Notes: generated from the letters alone by a model not told the origin. A stretch of DNA of 64,000 nucleotides from Paracoccus shandongensis (GCF_017315735.1 NZ_JAFLRK010000001.1:186001-250000); one strand, 5' to 3'; counted from the stretch's first letter, positions 41,423-51,890 are shown. Translations and numbers: made by a program.

Positions 41423-42943
41423 TCAGCCGACCGAACCTTCCAGCGAAATGGCGACCAGCGCCTGCGCCTCCATGGCGAACTCCATGGGCAGGGCCTGCAA
41501 CACCTCGCGGCAGAAGCCGTTGACGACCAGGGCCACGGCCTCCTCCTCGTCCATGCCGCGCTGGCGGCAATAGAACAACTGGTCGTCATCGACCTTGCTA
41601 GTGGTCGCCTCGTGTTCCACGCGGCTGCTGGTGTTCTTGACCTCGATATAGGGCACAGTATGCGCCCCGCATTGGTCGCCGATCAGCAGACTGTCACATT
41701 GCGTATAGTTGCGGCTGTTGGTGGCGCGCGGGTGCATCGTCACCAGGCCGCGATAGGTGTTCTGGGCGCGGCCCGCCGAGATCCCCTTGGACACGATGCG
41801 CGACCGGGTGTTGCGGCCCAGATGGATCATCTTGGTGCCGGTATCGGCCTGCTGATGGTTGTTGGCGATGGCGATGGAATAGAACTCGCCCTGGGATTCC
41901 TCGCCCCGCAGGATGCAGGACGGGTATTTCCAGGTGATCGCGCTGCCGGTTTCCACCTGCGTCCACATCACCTTGGCGCGGGCCTCGCGGCAGTCGGCGC
42001 GCTTGGTGACGAAGTTGTAGATGCCGCCCTTGCCTTCCTCGTCGCCCGGATACCAGTTCTGGACGGTGGAATACTTGACCTCGGCATCCTCCAGCACGAC
42101 GATTTCCACGACCGCCGCGTGCAATTGGTGGGTGTCGCGCTTGGGCGCGGTGCAGCCTTCCAGATAGCTGACATGGCTGCCCTTGTCGGCGATGATCAGC
42201 GTGCGTTCGAACTGGCCGGTGTTTTCCGCGTTGATGCGGAAATAGGTGGACAGTTCCATCGGGCAGCGCACGCCCTTGGGAATGTAAACGAACGATCCGT
42301 CGGAAAACACCGCGCTGTTCAGCGTGGCGAAATAGTTGTCCGACTGCGGCACGACGCTGCCCAGATACTTCTTCACCAGCTCGGGATGCTCGCGGATCGC
42401 CTCGCTGATGGAACAGAAGATCACCCCGGCCTTGGCCAATTCCTCCTTGAAGGTCGTGCCCACCGACACGGAATCGAACACCGCATCGACGGCCACGCGG
42501 CGGCCGTCGGCGCGGCCCTCCTCGGTCGTCTCGACCCCGGCCAGGATCAGTTGTTCATTCAGCGGGATGCCCAGCTTTTCATAGGTCGCCAGCAGCTTGG
42601 GATCGACCTCGTCCAGGGACTTGGGCTTCGTTTCCATGCTTTTCGGGCGGGCATAGTAATACTGGTCCTGATAGTCGATCTCAGGATAGTTCAGCATCGC
42701 CCATTTCGGTTCCGTCATGGTCAGCCAGCGGCGATAGGCTTCCAGCCGCCATTCCGTCATCCATTCCGGTTCGTTGTTCTTGGCCGAGATCAGGCGGACG
42801 ATGTCTTCGTTCAGCCCCTTGGGGGCATAGTCCATCTCGATCTCGGTATCCCAGCCGTATTTGTAGCTGCCAATGCTTTGCACGGCCTCGACCGTTTCGC
42901 GGTCAACGCCCTCGCGCACGTCAAGATCGGTGGTTGCAGTCAT
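41423..42943 (-). CDS. sufB: Fe-S cluster assembly scaffold SufB
   Basis: SufB carries the nascent Fe-S cluster with SufC and SufD. The 506-residue protein has '[20 protein letters not shown]' at its N-terminus, '[30 protein letters not shown]', '[20 protein letters not shown]' with the conserved Cys, and '[27 protein letters not shown]'. The start at 42943 has AAGGA upstream. It follows the desulfurase gene by 31 nt. Confidence 0.97.
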   Translation of the reverse strand: MTATTDLDVREGVDRETVEAVQSIGSYKYGWDTEIEMDYAPKGLNEDIVRLISAKNNEPEWMTEWRLEAYRRWLTMTEPKWAMLNYPEIDYQDQYYYARPKSMETKPKSLDEVDPKLLATYEKLGIPLNEQLILAGVETTEEGRADGRRVAVDAVFDSVSVGTTFKEELAKAGVIFCSISEAIREHPELVKKYLGSVVPQSDNYFATLNSAVFSDGSFVYIPKGVRCPMELSTYFRINAENTGQFERTLIIADKGSHVSYLEGCTAPKRDTHQLHAAVVEIVVLEDAEVKYSTVQNWYPGDEEGKGGIYNFVTKRADCREARAKVMWTQVETGSAITWKYPSCILRGEESQGEFYSIAIANNHQQADTGTKMIHLGRNTRSRIVSKGISAGRAQNTYRGLVTMHPRATNSRNYTQCDSLLIGDQCGAHTVPYIEVKNTSSRVEHEATTSKVDDDQLFYCRQRGMDEEEAVALVVNGFCREVLQALPMEFAMEAQALVAISLEGSVG

Positions 42944-42974
42944 CCTTTGTCCTTCCTCAGGCCGGGTGTGTCGC

Positions 42975-44012
42975 CTAGCCGTTCCGTTCGCGCCAACGTG
43001 AATACGCGCTTTCCCACGCATCCGCAAATCGGTTCACCTGATCGTCGCCCATAGCCGGGCTTATCGAGATCCGAATTGCCGATTGCGCGGCCTTATCGTC
43101 GAAACCCATGGCCCCCAGCACGCCGCTGGCCCGGACCTTGCCCGAAGAACAGGCCGAGCCCGCCGAAATGGCAAAGCCCGCCAGATCCATCTGCATGACC
43201 TGGGTTTCACCCTTCCATCCCGATGTAAGAAGGCAGGTCGTGTTCGGCAAGCGCCTGGCGCCCTTTCCGGCGACGATTGTGCCGGGCAGCGACAGCATCC
43301 GTTCCTCCAGCGCGTCGCGGCGGGCGGCGACCTGGTCCCACAGGCCCGCCTCCAGATCCTTCTGCGCCGCCGTGGCCGCCGCGGCAAAGCCCAGGATGCC
43401 GATCAGGTTCTCGGTCCCGCCGCGGCGGCCCTGTTCCTGGCCCCCGCCGCGGATCAGCGCGGGCACGTCGGTGCCGCGTTTCACGATCAGCGCGCCGATG
43501 CCCTTGGGCCCGCCCAGCTTGTGCGCGCTGACGAAACCGGCGGTGATGTCCAGCCAGTTAAAGGCGAAGGGGATCTTGCCGAAGGCCTGCGTCAGGTCGC
43601 TGGACGCCAGCCCCTGCGGCAGATCCTGGATCACGCCGGTTTCGTTGTTCGCCAGTTGCAGGCTGGCCTGCGCGGGATCGGGCACCGTGACGATGCCGTC
43701 GCCGTCCACCGCCAGATCCTGTTCGCACCAGACCTTGACCGCGCTGTGTTCCACCGGCGCGCAATGGATGCCGCCCCCCGCCAGTACCATGGCCGCAGCC
43801 TCGGTCGTGCCCGAGGTGAAGATCACGTCCGCCCCCTCCGCGCCCAGGGCGGCGGCCAGTTCCTCGCGCGCGCGTTCCATCGCCATCTTGGCCGCGCGCC
43901 CCTCGGTATGGACGGATGAGGGGTTGCCCACGATCTCCATCCCCGCGCGCATCGCGGCCTTGGCCTCGTCGCGCAGGGGCGTGGTGGCGTTCCAGTCCAG
44001 ATAGGTTCTCAT
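42975..44012 (-). CDS. cysteine desulfurase family protein (NifS/IscS-like)
   Basis: A 345-residue class V aminotransferase: '[19 protein letters not shown]', '[11 protein letters not shown]', '[13 protein letters not shown]', PLP-lysine in '[16 protein letters not shown]', '[15 protein letters not shown]' and the catalytic loop '[17 protein letters not shown]'. These make it a group I desulfurase, shorter than IscS (~404). It is the second desulfurase in this operon besides SufS. Its 4-nt overlap with coaBC shows that no iscR/Rrf2 gene lies between them. Confidence 0.9.
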   Translation of the reverse strand: MRTYLDWNATTPLRDEAKAAMRAGMEIVGNPSSVHTEGRAAKMAMERAREELAAALGAEGADVIFTSGTTEAAAMVLAGGGIHCAPVEHSAVKVWCEQDLAVDGDGIVTVPDPAQASLQLANNETGVIQDLPQGLASSDLTQAFGKIPFAFNWLDITAGFVSAHKLGGPKGIGALIVKRGTDVPALIRGGGQEQGRRGGTENLIGILGFAAAATAAQKDLEAGLWDQVAARRDALEERMLSLPGTIVAGKGARRLPNTTCLLTSGWKGETQVMQMDLAGFAISAGSACSSGKVRASGVLGAMGFDDKAAQSAIRISISPAMGDDQVNRFADAWESAYSRWRERNG

Positions 44013-45241
44013 CCGATCACCCCCGCGATCTTCTGCGCCAGGCGGCGGGCCACGGCGTCCTTGGCCATGCGCGGCCATTCCTCGGCGCCCTCGTCGGTGA
44101 TGACGGTCACGGCGTTTTCCGTCCCGCCCATGATGCCGGTGCCTTCGCTGACATCGTTGGCGACGATCCAGTCGCAGCCCTTGCGCAGGCGCTTGTCGGT
44201 GGCGTGCGCCACCACGTCGTTGGTTTCCGCCGCAAAGCCCACCACCAGCGGGGGACGCCGCGCGCCCGGCTGGCTGATCCAGGCCAGGATGTCGGGGTTC
44301 TCGGTCATCTCCAGCACCGGCGGCTTGCCGGTCCCGTCCTTCTTCATCTTCTTCGCCGATGAGTTGCGGATCCGCCAATCCGCCACGGCCGCCGCCATCA
44401 CCGCCGCATCCGCAGGCAGCGCGGCTTCCACCGCGTCGCGCATCTGCCGGGCGGTCTGGACGCGGATCACCTCGACCCCCTCGGGCGGGACCACGTCCGC
44501 CGGGCCGGTGACAAAGCTGACCCGCGCGCCCATGTCGCGCAGCGCGGCGGCAATCGCCGTCCCCTGCGCGCCAGAGGATCGGTTGGCGATGTATCGCACC
44601 GGGTCGATGGGTTCATGCGTGGGGCCCGAGGTCACGATCACATGCCGCCCCGACAGCGCGCCCGTGCGCACCTGCGCCTCGGGCAGAAGCTTCAGGGGCT
44701 GCGGGGCCAGTTCGTCGCGGATCGCCTCGACGATCGCCTCGGGTTCGGACATGCGGCCGGTGCCGTATTCGCCGCAGGCCATGTCGCCGTCCTCGGGACC
44801 GACGAACAGGATGCCGTCGTCGCGCAGGGTCCGCAGGTTCCGCTGCGTCGCCGGGTGGTGCCACATCCGCACGTTCATCGCGGGCGCGACCAGCACCCGC
44901 TTGTCGGTCGCCAGCAGCAGCGTGGACGCCAGGTCGTCCGCCAGCCCATGCGCCATCTTGGCCAGCAGATCGGCGGTGGCGGGCGCCACCACCACCAGGT
45001 CGGCATTGCGCGACAACTGGATATGGCCGATCTCGGCCTCGGCCGCGATGTCCCACAGGCCCTCGTGCGCGGCCTCTCCGGCCAGCACCGATACCGTCAT
45101 GGCGGTGGTGAACTGCGCCCCCGCCTGCGTCAGAACCGGGGTCACGGCGGCGCCCTCGGCGCGCAGCAGGCGGATCAGCGCCGGCACCTTCATGGCCGCG
45201 ATGCCGCCGCCCACGATCAGCAGGATACGCTTGCCGTTCAT
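44009..45241 (-). CDS. coaBC: bifunctional phosphopantothenoylcysteine decarboxylase / phosphopantothenate--cysteine ligase
   Basis: CoaBC performs two consecutive steps of coenzyme A synthesis from 4'-phosphopantothenate. The 410-residue protein has the N-terminal FMN-dependent decarboxylase CoaC (about 1-190; 'APAMNVRMWHHPATQRNL', 'GDMACGEYGTGRM' with catalytic Cys) and the C-terminal CTP-dependent ligase CoaB ('VIVTSGPTHEPIDPVRYIAN', 'AAVADWR', 'KRLRKGCDWIVAND'). The start at 45241 is supported by family length. It is the first gene of the suf unit; panB and panC, acting earlier in the pathway, are at 59.6-61.2 kb. Confidence 0.96.
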   Translation of the reverse strand: MNGKRILLIVGGGIAAMKVPALIRLLRAEGAAVTPVLTQAGAQFTTAMTVSVLAGEAAHEGLWDIAAEAEIGHIQLSRNADLVVVAPATADLLAKMAHGLADDLASTLLLATDKRVLVAPAMNVRMWHHPATQRNLRTLRDDGILFVGPEDGDMACGEYGTGRMSEPEAIVEAIRDELAPQPLKLLPEAQVRTGALSGRHVIVTSGPTHEPIDPVRYIANRSSGAQGTAIAAALRDMGARVSFVTGPADVVPPEGVEVIRVQTARQMRDAVEAALPADAAVMAAAVADWRIRNSSAKKMKKDGTGKPPVLEMTENPDILAWISQPGARRPPLVVGFAAETNDVVAHATDKRLRKGCDWIVANDVSEGTGIMGGTENAVTVITDEGAEEWPRMAKDAVARRLAQKIAGVIG

Positions 45242-45367
45242 CTTGCCCCCATGACCTTGCGCCCCTGTCACATAGCCCCCCGGCCCCTGCCTCGCAAGCA
45301 AGGGCCGCCCGTTAACCTTTCCTTAAACCCGCCCCGTTAACCATCCCCGGAACGCAAAGGGGAAGCC

Positions 45368-46882
45368 ATGGTCGCAATCGCCTATTCCGTCGCCTTCGAG
45401 GGGATCGAGGCGCGGCTGGTCGAGGTTCAGTGTTCCGTCGCGGCGGGCCTGCCGGGCTTCGCCATCGTGGGCCTGCCCGACAAGGCCGTCAGCGAGGCGC
45501 GCGAGCGGGTGAAGGCCGCCTTCGGCGCACTGTGCATCGCCATGCCGAACCGGCGGCTGACGGTGAACCTGTCGCCCGCAGACCTGCCCAAGGAAGGATC
45601 CCATTTCGACCTGCCCATCGCCCTTGCGATCCTGGCCGCGCTTGAGATCATCCCGTCCGAGGAACTGTCGCGCTGCGTGGCCTTGGGGGAACTCGCGCTG
45701 GACGGACGGCTGGTCGCGGTGACGGGCGCCCTGCCCGCCGCCATGGCCGCGGCCGAAGATGACCGCGCCCTCATCTGCCCCCGCGCCTGCGGACCCGAGG
45801 CCGCTTGGGTCGATGCCGTCCCGGTCCTGGCCCCCGCCACGCTGCGCGAGGTCATCGACCACCTGACCGACCGCGCCCCCATCGCCCGCGCGCAGCCAGG
45901 CATGATCGACGGCACGGTCAGCAGGGGCTGCCTGTCCGAGGTCAAGGGCCAGGAACGCGCCAAGCGCGCCCTGGAGATCGCGGCGGCTGGCCGGCATCAT
46001 CTGCTGATGGTCGGACCGCCGGGCGCGGGCAAGTCGATGCTGGCCGCCCGCCTGCCCGGCCTGATGCCACCCCTGGGCGCGGCCGAGGCGCTGGAAACCT
46101 CGATGATCCATTCCCTTGCGGGCACCCTTGACGACGGGGGCATCTCGCGCCGCGCGCCCTTCCGCGAACCGCATCACACCGCGTCCATGGCCGCCATCGT
46201 CGGCGGCGGGCGCGGCGCCAAGCCGGGGGAAATCAGCCTTGCCCATAACGGCGTCCTGTTCATGGACGAGTTTCCCGAATTCCCCCGGCAGGTTCTGGAA
46301 ACCCTGCGCCAGCCGATTGAAACCGGCGAAGTCGTGGTGGCCCGCGCCAATGCCCATATCCGCTATCCCTGCCGCTTCCTGCTGATCGCCGCCGCCAATC
46401 CCTGCCGCTGCGGCTATCTGGCCGATGCGGCCCGCGCCTGTTCGCGCGCACCCACCTGCGGGGGCGACTACATGGGCAAGATCTCGGGCCCGCTGATGGA
46501 CCGCTTCGATTTGCGGCTGGAGGTTCCGGCGGTCAGCTTCCTGGACCTGGAACTGCCCTCGGGCGGGGACACGTCCGCGCAGATCGCCGCGCGGGTGGCG
46601 GCGGCGCGGCAGGTACAGGCCGCGCGGTTCCGCGACCATCCGCAGGTCCGCGTGAATGCCGAGGCCTCGGGCAGCCTGCTGGACCAGATCGCCGCGCCGG
46701 ACGAGGAAGGCCGCGCGCTGATCCTGAAGGCATCCGAACGGCTGGGCCTGACCGCGCGCGGCTATCACCGCATCCTGCGCACCGCGCGCACCATCGCCGA
46801 CCTGGCCGGGTCCGCCACCGTCCGTTCGCCCCATCTGGCCGAGGCGATCAGCTATCGCCTGCCCTTTGTCGCGGGCGGCTGA
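45368..46882 (+). CDS. comM: ComM/YifB-family AAA+ ATPase
   Basis: The 504-residue Mg-chelatase-like protein has an N-terminal Lon-like domain ('GLPGFAIVGLPDKAVSEARERVKAA', about 1-170), an AAA+ core with Walker A 'MVGPPGAGKSML' and Walker B 'VLFMDEFPEF', and a zinc-finger-like cluster 'NPCRCGYLADAARACSRAPTC'. In Vibrio, ComM is a hexameric helicase that promotes branch migration during natural transformation. GGGGAAG lies before the ATG. It is divergent from coaBC. Confidence 0.93.
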   Translation: MVAIAYSVAFEGIEARLVEVQCSVAAGLPGFAIVGLPDKAVSEARERVKAAFGALCIAMPNRRLTVNLSPADLPKEGSHFDLPIALAILAALEIIPSEELSRCVALGELALDGRLVAVTGALPAAMAAAEDDRALICPRACGPEAAWVDAVPVLAPATLREVIDHLTDRAPIARAQPGMIDGTVSRGCLSEVKGQERAKRALEIAAAGRHHLLMVGPPGAGKSMLAARLPGLMPPLGAAEALETSMIHSLAGTLDDGGISRRAPFREPHHTASMAAIVGGGRGAKPGEISLAHNGVLFMDEFPEFPRQVLETLRQPIETGEVVVARANAHIRYPCRFLLIAAANPCRCGYLADAARACSRAPTCGGDYMGKISGPLMDRFDLRLEVPAVSFLDLELPSGGDTSAQIAARVAAARQVQAARFRDHPQVRVNAEASGSLLDQIAAPDEEGRALILKASERLGLTARGYHRILRTARTIADLAGSATVRSPHLAEAISYRLPFVAGG

Positions 46883-46940
46883 CGAATTGCGCAGCGTGCA
46901 AGGCGGCGCTATGGCGGGATGACCCTGACGGAGCCGGACC

Positions 46941-48338
46941 ATGCCCCCCATCAGCGCCCGGATCGGCGGCATCCTGACCGCCCTCGCGCTTTTGGCGACG
47001 ATCCCGCACGAATACGGCGCCGGGCAAGGCTTCGCCATCGTTGCCGCCATGCTGCTGGTGGGCGCCCTGGCGCTGTTTTCACTGACCGCGCCCCCGTCGC
47101 GGCTGGCCTTCGTGGCGGTCGGGCTGGCGCTGGTCGCCTGGGCCGCTGCTACCCGCCCCGACTGGGTCGACGCCACGCTGACGGCGCTGACGCGCGGCGC
47201 CTTCATCATCGCCCTGTTCACCGCGCTGTCGGCCCTGCGCAGCGCCGCCATCGGGTCGCAGGCGATCCTGGATTGCGGCCGCTTCCTGGCCCGCCAGCCG
47301 CCCGGCCGCCGCTATCTGGCGCTGACCGTCGGGGGGCACCTGTTCGGGCTGATCCTGCTTTACGGGTCCATCTCGCTGCTGGGATCGCTGGCGGCCGAAA
47401 GCACCGCGCAAGAGGCGGACGGCGACCTGCGCCGCCACCGGCTGCGCCGGATGCTGGTGGCGATCCAGCGGGGCTTTGCCTCGACGATCTGCTGGTCGCC
47501 GATGGCGCTGTCGATGGCGGTCACGATCCCGGTGGTGCAGGGCGCGTCCTGGCCGCAGGCCGTCGGCTTCTGCCTGGTCAGTTCCGCCCTGATGATCGGC
47601 ATCGGCTGGCTGCTGGATACGCTGTTCAGGCCGCACCTGTCCGCCCCGCCCCCGCCGCGCGCGGTAGAGACCGACAGTTGGCTGCTGCGCCTGCGCCCCC
47701 TGCTGGTGCTGCTGGCCATCGTCGTGGGCAGCACCCTTGCGCTGCACCTGGCGACCGGCGTTGCCGTGACCGGCGCAGTCATGACCGTGGTGCCGCTGAT
47801 CGCCATGGCCTGGATCCTGATCCTGCCGCCCCTGCCCGGCGGACGCGCGGCCACGCTTGGCGCGCGCATCGGCCAGTTCGCCACGCGGGACATGGCGGGC
47901 TATCGCGGAGAGGTCATCCTGCTGTTCATGGCGGGCTTCATCGGCAGCCTGGGGTCAACCCTGCTGGTGCCCGTCATGCAGGCGCATGGGCCGGACCTGT
48001 CGGCCATCCCGCCCCTGCTGATCCTGGCGGCGCTGGTCTGGATCATCCCGCTGACCGGCCAGATCGGCATGAACCCGATTCTGGCCGTGTCGCTGCTGGT
48101 GCCGCTGCTGCCCGCGCCCGCCGCGCTTGGCATCCATCCCACGGCCATGGTCGTGGCGATCACCGGAGGCTGGGCGATCAGCGGCAACACATCGCCCTTC
48201 ACCGCATCCGTCCTGCTGGTCGGCAAGCTGGGCGGGGTGGATGCGCGCCAAGCCGGGACGCGCTGGAACGGTCTTTACGCGCTGGCGACGGGCGCGGCGC
48301 TGACCCTGTGGGTGCTGACCGCCGCGGCCCTGCTGTAG
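46941..48338 (+). CDS. polytopic membrane protein, transporter-like
   Basis: The 465-residue protein has about 11-12 hydrophobic segments with an RRHRLRR basic loop near residue 163-169. The C-terminal half contains 'WIIPLTGQIGMNPILAVSLL' and 'ITGGWAISGNTSPFTASVLL'. The Gly/Asn/Ser/Pro-rich broken-helix pattern in the last motif resembles ion-transporter (IT) superfamily members such as citrate, gluconate or C4-dicarboxylate carriers. I cannot name a substrate. It stands alone between comM and convergent pyc. Confidence 0.6.
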   Translation: MPPISARIGGILTALALLATIPHEYGAGQGFAIVAAMLLVGALALFSLTAPPSRLAFVAVGLALVAWAAATRPDWVDATLTALTRGAFIIALFTALSALRSAAIGSQAILDCGRFLARQPPGRRYLALTVGGHLFGLILLYGSISLLGSLAAESTAQEADGDLRRHRLRRMLVAIQRGFASTICWSPMALSMAVTIPVVQGASWPQAVGFCLVSSALMIGIGWLLDTLFRPHLSAPPPPRAVETDSWLLRLRPLLVLLAIVVGSTLALHLATGVAVTGAVMTVVPLIAMAWILILPPLPGGRAATLGARIGQFATRDMAGYRGEVILLFMAGFIGSLGSTLLVPVMQAHGPDLSAIPPLLILAALVWIIPLTGQIGMNPILAVSLLVPLLPAPAALGIHPTAMVVAITGGWAISGNTSPFTASVLLVGKLGGVDARQAGTRWNGLYALATGAALTLWVLTAAALL

Positions 48339-48342
48339 GCAC

Positions 48343-51300
48343 CTACTCCACTTCCACGAGCAGATCCTTTGCGTCGATCTGTTCTCCGGGTTTGACGTGG
48401 ATGGCCTTGACGGTGCCGTCGCGGTCGGCGTGGAGGGCGGTTTCCATCTTCATGGCCTCGATGGTCAGCAGGAGGTCGCCCTGGCGGACGCGTGCGCCCG
48501 CGCTGGCCGCGACCGAGGCCACCACGCCCGGCATCGGCGCGGCGACATGGCCCGCGTTCGACGGGTCGGCCTTGGGGCGGGCGGCCTTCGTGCCGGTGGC
48601 CTTGCGGTTGGGGACGCGGACCTGGCGGGGCTGGCCGTTCAGTTCGAAGAAGACCTTGACCTCGCCCTTCTCGTCGGTCTCGCCCAGGGTTAGCAGGCGC
48701 ACCTCCAGGGTCTTGCCCGGGTCGATCTCGACGCTGATCTCGTCTCCCGGCTCCATGCCGTAGAAGAAGGTGCGGGTGGGCAGGACGCGCACCGGGCCAT
48801 AGGTCTCGTGGCGGGCGCGGTAGTCGGTGAAGACCTTGGGATACATCAGCCAGCCGTTCAGGTCCTCGTCGTCGATCTCGGCGCCCAGGTCTTCGGAAAG
48901 CTTGGCGCGCGCGGCCTCGATGTCCACGGGGGGCAGATGCGCGCCGGGGCGGTCGGTGATGGGCGCCTCGCCCTTCAGGACCTTCCGCTGCAAGGCCTCG
49001 GGCCAGCCGCCGGGGGGCTGGCCCAGGTTGCCCTTCATCATGTCCACCACGCTGTCGGGGAAGCTGACCTCGACGGCCGGGTCCATGACCTGCTGGGGCG
49101 TCAGCCCCTGGGCCACCATCATCAGCGCCATGTCGCCCACGACCTTCGAGGACGGCGTGACCTTGACGATGTCGCCGAACATCCGGTTCACGTCGGCGTA
49201 AGCCTGCGCCACCTCGTGCCAGCGGTCCTCGAGCCCCATGGATCGCGCCTGCGCCTTGAGGTTGGTGAACTGCCCGCCCGGCATCTCGTGGAGATAGACC
49301 TCGGAGGCGGGCGACTGCAGGCCGCTCTCGAAGGCCGCGTATTGCTCGCGCACGCGTTCCCAGTAGTTGCTGATCTGGCGGATCGCCGCGATGTCGAGGC
49401 CGGTGTCGCGCTCGGTCCCCTCCAGCGCCGCGACGATCGAGCCGAGGCAGGGCTGCGAGGTGCCGCCCGAGAAGGCGTCCATGGCCGCATCCACCGCGTC
49501 CACGCCCGCATCAGTGGCGGCCAGGATGGTCGCCCCGGCCAGGCCCGAGGTGTCGTGGGTGTGGAAGTGGACGGGCAGGCCGACCTCCTCCTTCAGCGCA
49601 CGGATCAGGATGCGGGCTGCGGCGGGCTTCAGAAGGCCCGCCATGTCCTTCAGGCCCAGCACATGGGCGCCCGCGGCCTTCAGGTCCCGGGCGGTGCGGA
49701 CGTAGTAGGCCAGGTCGTACTTGGACCGCTCGGGGTCCAGCATGTCGCCGGTATAGCAGACCGTGCCTTCGCAGATCTTGCCGGTCTCGATCACCGCGTC
49801 CATGGCCACGCGCATGTTCTCGACCCAGTTGAGGCTGTCGAAGACGCGGAACACGTCGACGCCGCTTGCCGCCGCCTGCCGCACGAAGCTTTGCACCACG
49901 TTGTCGGGATAGTTGGTGTAGCCCACGCCGTTCGAGGCCCTGAGCAGCATCTGCGTCATCAGGTTGGGCATCCGCGCGCGGATGTCGCGCAGCCGCTGCC
50001 AAGGGCATTCCTGCAGGAAGCGATAGGCCACATCGAAAGTCGCGCCCCCCCAGCATTCGACGCTGAACAGGCCGGGCAGGTTGGCGGCATAGGCGGGCGC
50101 CACGCGGATCATGTCGATGGAGCGCATGCGGGTGGCCAGCAGCGACTGGTGGCCGTCGCGCATGGTGGTGTCGGTGACCAGCAGGCGCGTCTGCGCGGCC
50201 ATCCAGTCGGCCACCGCCTGCGCGCCCTTCTCCTCCAGCATCTGCCGGGTGCCGGGCGCGGGATCGCCCTTCGGCGCGGGGGGCACGGGGGGCCGGGCTT
50301 GGGCGGGCGGCCTCGGGCGCCCCGCCGTCTCGGGATGCCCGTTCACGCTGATGTCGGCCAGATAGGTCAGGATCCGCGTGGCGCGGTCCTGGCGCTTGTC
50401 GAACTGGAACAGCTCGGGCGTGGTGTCGATGAACTTGGTCGTATAGGTGTCGTCGAGGAAGGTCGGGTGCTTCAAGAGGTTGATCACGAAGTCGATGTTC
50501 GTCGAAACCCCCCGCACCCGGAATTCGCGAAGGGCGCGGTCCATGCGCCGGATCGCCCCCTCGGGCGTCTGCGCCCAGGCCGTGACCTTGACCAGCAGCG
50601 AGTCGTAGTAGCGCGTGATCACGCCCCCCGAATAGGCCGTGCCGCCGTCCAGCCGGATGCCGTTGCCGGTGGCGCTGCGATAGGCGGTGATGCGGCCGTA
50701 ATCGGGGATGAAGTTGTTCAGCGGATCCTCGGTCGTGACCCGGCATTGCAGCGCGTGGCCCGAGAGGGTGATCTTGTCCTGGCTGGGGACGCCCGTCGCC
50801 TCGGCCAGCGTCGCGCCCTCGGCGATGCGGATCTGGGACTGCACGATGTCGATGCCGGTGACCTCCTCGGTCACGGTATGCTCGACCTGCACGCGCGGGT
50901 TCACCTCGATGAAGTAGAACCGCTGGCTGTCCATGTCCATCAGGAACTCGACCGTGCCCGCGTTCTGGTATCCCACCGCGCGGCCGATCCTCAGCGCCAG
51001 CTCGCAGACCTCGGCGCGCTGGTCGGGCGTCAGATAGGGCGCGGGCGCGCGTTCCACGACCTTCTGGTTGCGGCGCTGCACGGTGCAGTCGCGTTCATAC
51101 AGGTGATACAGCCCGCCATGCGTGTCGCCCAGAAGCTGCACCTCGACGTGCCGCGCGCGCAGGATCATCTTCTCCAGATAGCCCTCGCCATTGCCGAAGG
51201 CGGCTTCCGCTTCCCTGCGGCCCTCGCGGACCTTGTCCACCAGTTCCTCGGGCCCGTTGATCGGGCGCATGCCCCGCCCGCCGCCGCCCCAGGAGGCCTT

Positions 51301-51774
51301 GAGCATCAGCGGATAGCCGATCTCTGCCGCCTCGGCCCTGATCGCCTCGAAGTCCTCGCCCAGCACCTCGGTCGCGGGGATCACCGGCACGCCCGCCTGA
51401 ATGGCGACGCGCCGGGCGCTGGCCTTGTCGCCCAAGGCCCGCATGGTGTCCGCGCGCGGGCCGATGAAGGTGATCCCGGCAGCCACGCAGGCATCCACGA
51501 AGTCGGGGTTCTCGGAAAGCAGCCCATAGCCCGGATGGATGGCATCGGCGCCCGACTCCCTGGCCACCCGGATGATCTCGGGGATCGACAGATAGGCCGC
51601 CACCGGCCCCAAGCCCGCGCCGATCCGGTACGCCTCGTCCGCCTTGAAGCGGTGCAGGCCCAGCTTGTCCTCCTCGGCGTAAACCGCAACCGTCCGCTTG
51701 CCCAGCTCATTGGCCGCCCGCAACACGCGGATCGCAATCTCGCCACGGTTCGCTACAAGGATCTTCTGAAACAT
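48343..51774 (-). CDS. pyc: pyruvate carboxylase
   Basis: Pyc is a biotin enzyme carboxylating pyruvate to oxaloacetate, refilling the TCA cycle, and fits a cell that makes pyruvate by the Entner-Doudoroff route. The 1143-residue single chain contains biotin carboxylase (about 1-450; 'KASWGGGGRGMR', 'FIEVNPRVQVEHTVTEE'), a linker rich in Pro, carboxyltransferase (about 530-800; 'DTTMRDGHQSLLATRMR', 'HFHTHDTSG'), and the C-terminal carrier with biotinyl Lys1109 in 'EAMKMET'. The start at 51774 (MFQKILVANRGEIA) is standard. Divergent from uvrA, convergent with the transporter-like gene. Confidence 0.97.
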   Translation of the reverse strand: MFQKILVANRGEIAIRVLRAANELGKRTVAVYAEEDKLGLHRFKADEAYRIGAGLGPVAAYLSIPEIIRVARESGADAIHPGYGLLSENPDFVDACVAAGITFIGPRADTMRALGDKASARRVAIQAGVPVIPATEVLGEDFEAIRAEAAEIGYPLMLKASWGGGGRGMRPINGPEELVDKVREGRREAEAAFGNGEGYLEKMILRARHVEVQLLGDTHGGLYHLYERDCTVQRRNQKVVERAPAPYLTPDQRAEVCELALRIGRAVGYQNAGTVEFLMDMDSQRFYFIEVNPRVQVEHTVTEEVTGIDIVQSQIRIAEGATLAEATGVPSQDKITLSGHALQCRVTTEDPLNNFIPDYGRITAYRSATGNGIRLDGGTAYSGGVITRYYDSLLVKVTAWAQTPEGAIRRMDRALREFRVRGVSTNIDFVINLLKHPTFLDDTYTTKFIDTTPELFQFDKRQDRATRILTYLADISVNGHPETAGRPRPPAQARPPVPPAPKGDPAPGTRQMLEEKGAQAVADWMAAQTRLLVTDTTMRDGHQSLLATRMRSIDMIRVAPAYAANLPGLFSVECWGGATFDVAYRFLQECPWQRLRDIRARMPNLMTQMLLRASNGVGYTNYPDNVVQSFVRQAAASGVDVFRVFDSLNWVENMRVAMDAVIETGKICEGTVCYTGDMLDPERSKYDLAYYVRTARDLKAAGAHVLGLKDMAGLLKPAAARILIRALKEEVGLPVHFHTHDTSGLAGATILAATDAGVDAVDAAMDAFSGGTSQPCLGSIVAALEGTERDTGLDIAAIRQISNYWERVREQYAAFESGLQSPASEVYLHEMPGGQFTNLKAQARSMGLEDRWHEVAQAYADVNRMFGDIVKVTPSSKVVGDMALMMVAQGLTPQQVMDPAVEVSFPDSVVDMMKGNLGQPPGGWPEALQRKVLKGEAPITDRPGAHLPPVDIEAARAKLSEDLGAEIDDEDLNGWLMYPKVFTDYRARHETYGPVRVLPTRTFFYGMEPGDEISVEIDPGKTLEVRLLTLGETDEKGEVKVFFELNGQPRQVRVPNRKATGTKAARPKADPSNAGHVAAPMPGVVASVAASAGARVRQGDLLLTIEAMKMETALHADRDGTVKAIHVKPGEQIDAKDLLVEVE

Positions 51775-51875
51775 CGCGCCGTCCCCATCCGATTTGCGCG
51801 GAAGACTAGCGATGCCGCAGCGCGGCGCAAGCGCCACCACACTTGTCCTGCAACAAAAGGTTTACGCAAGGTCGT

Positions 51876-51890
51876 GTTCGCGGGATGTTC
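51876..51890 (+). promoter_or_regulatory. SOS box (LexA site) upstream of uvrA
   Basis: GTTC-GCGGGAT-GTTC exactly fits the alphaproteobacterial LexA consensus GTTC-N7-GTTC. It lies 66 nt upstream of the uvrA ATG, a usual distance, and inside the pyc-uvrA divergent gap. Confidence 0.8.

Noticed and set aside
42975-44378. A 467-codon version of the desulfurase
   Set aside because: The extra N-terminal part is antisense-like Arg/Gly-rich sequence overlapping coaBC in another frame; the ATG at 44012 gives the family's start.
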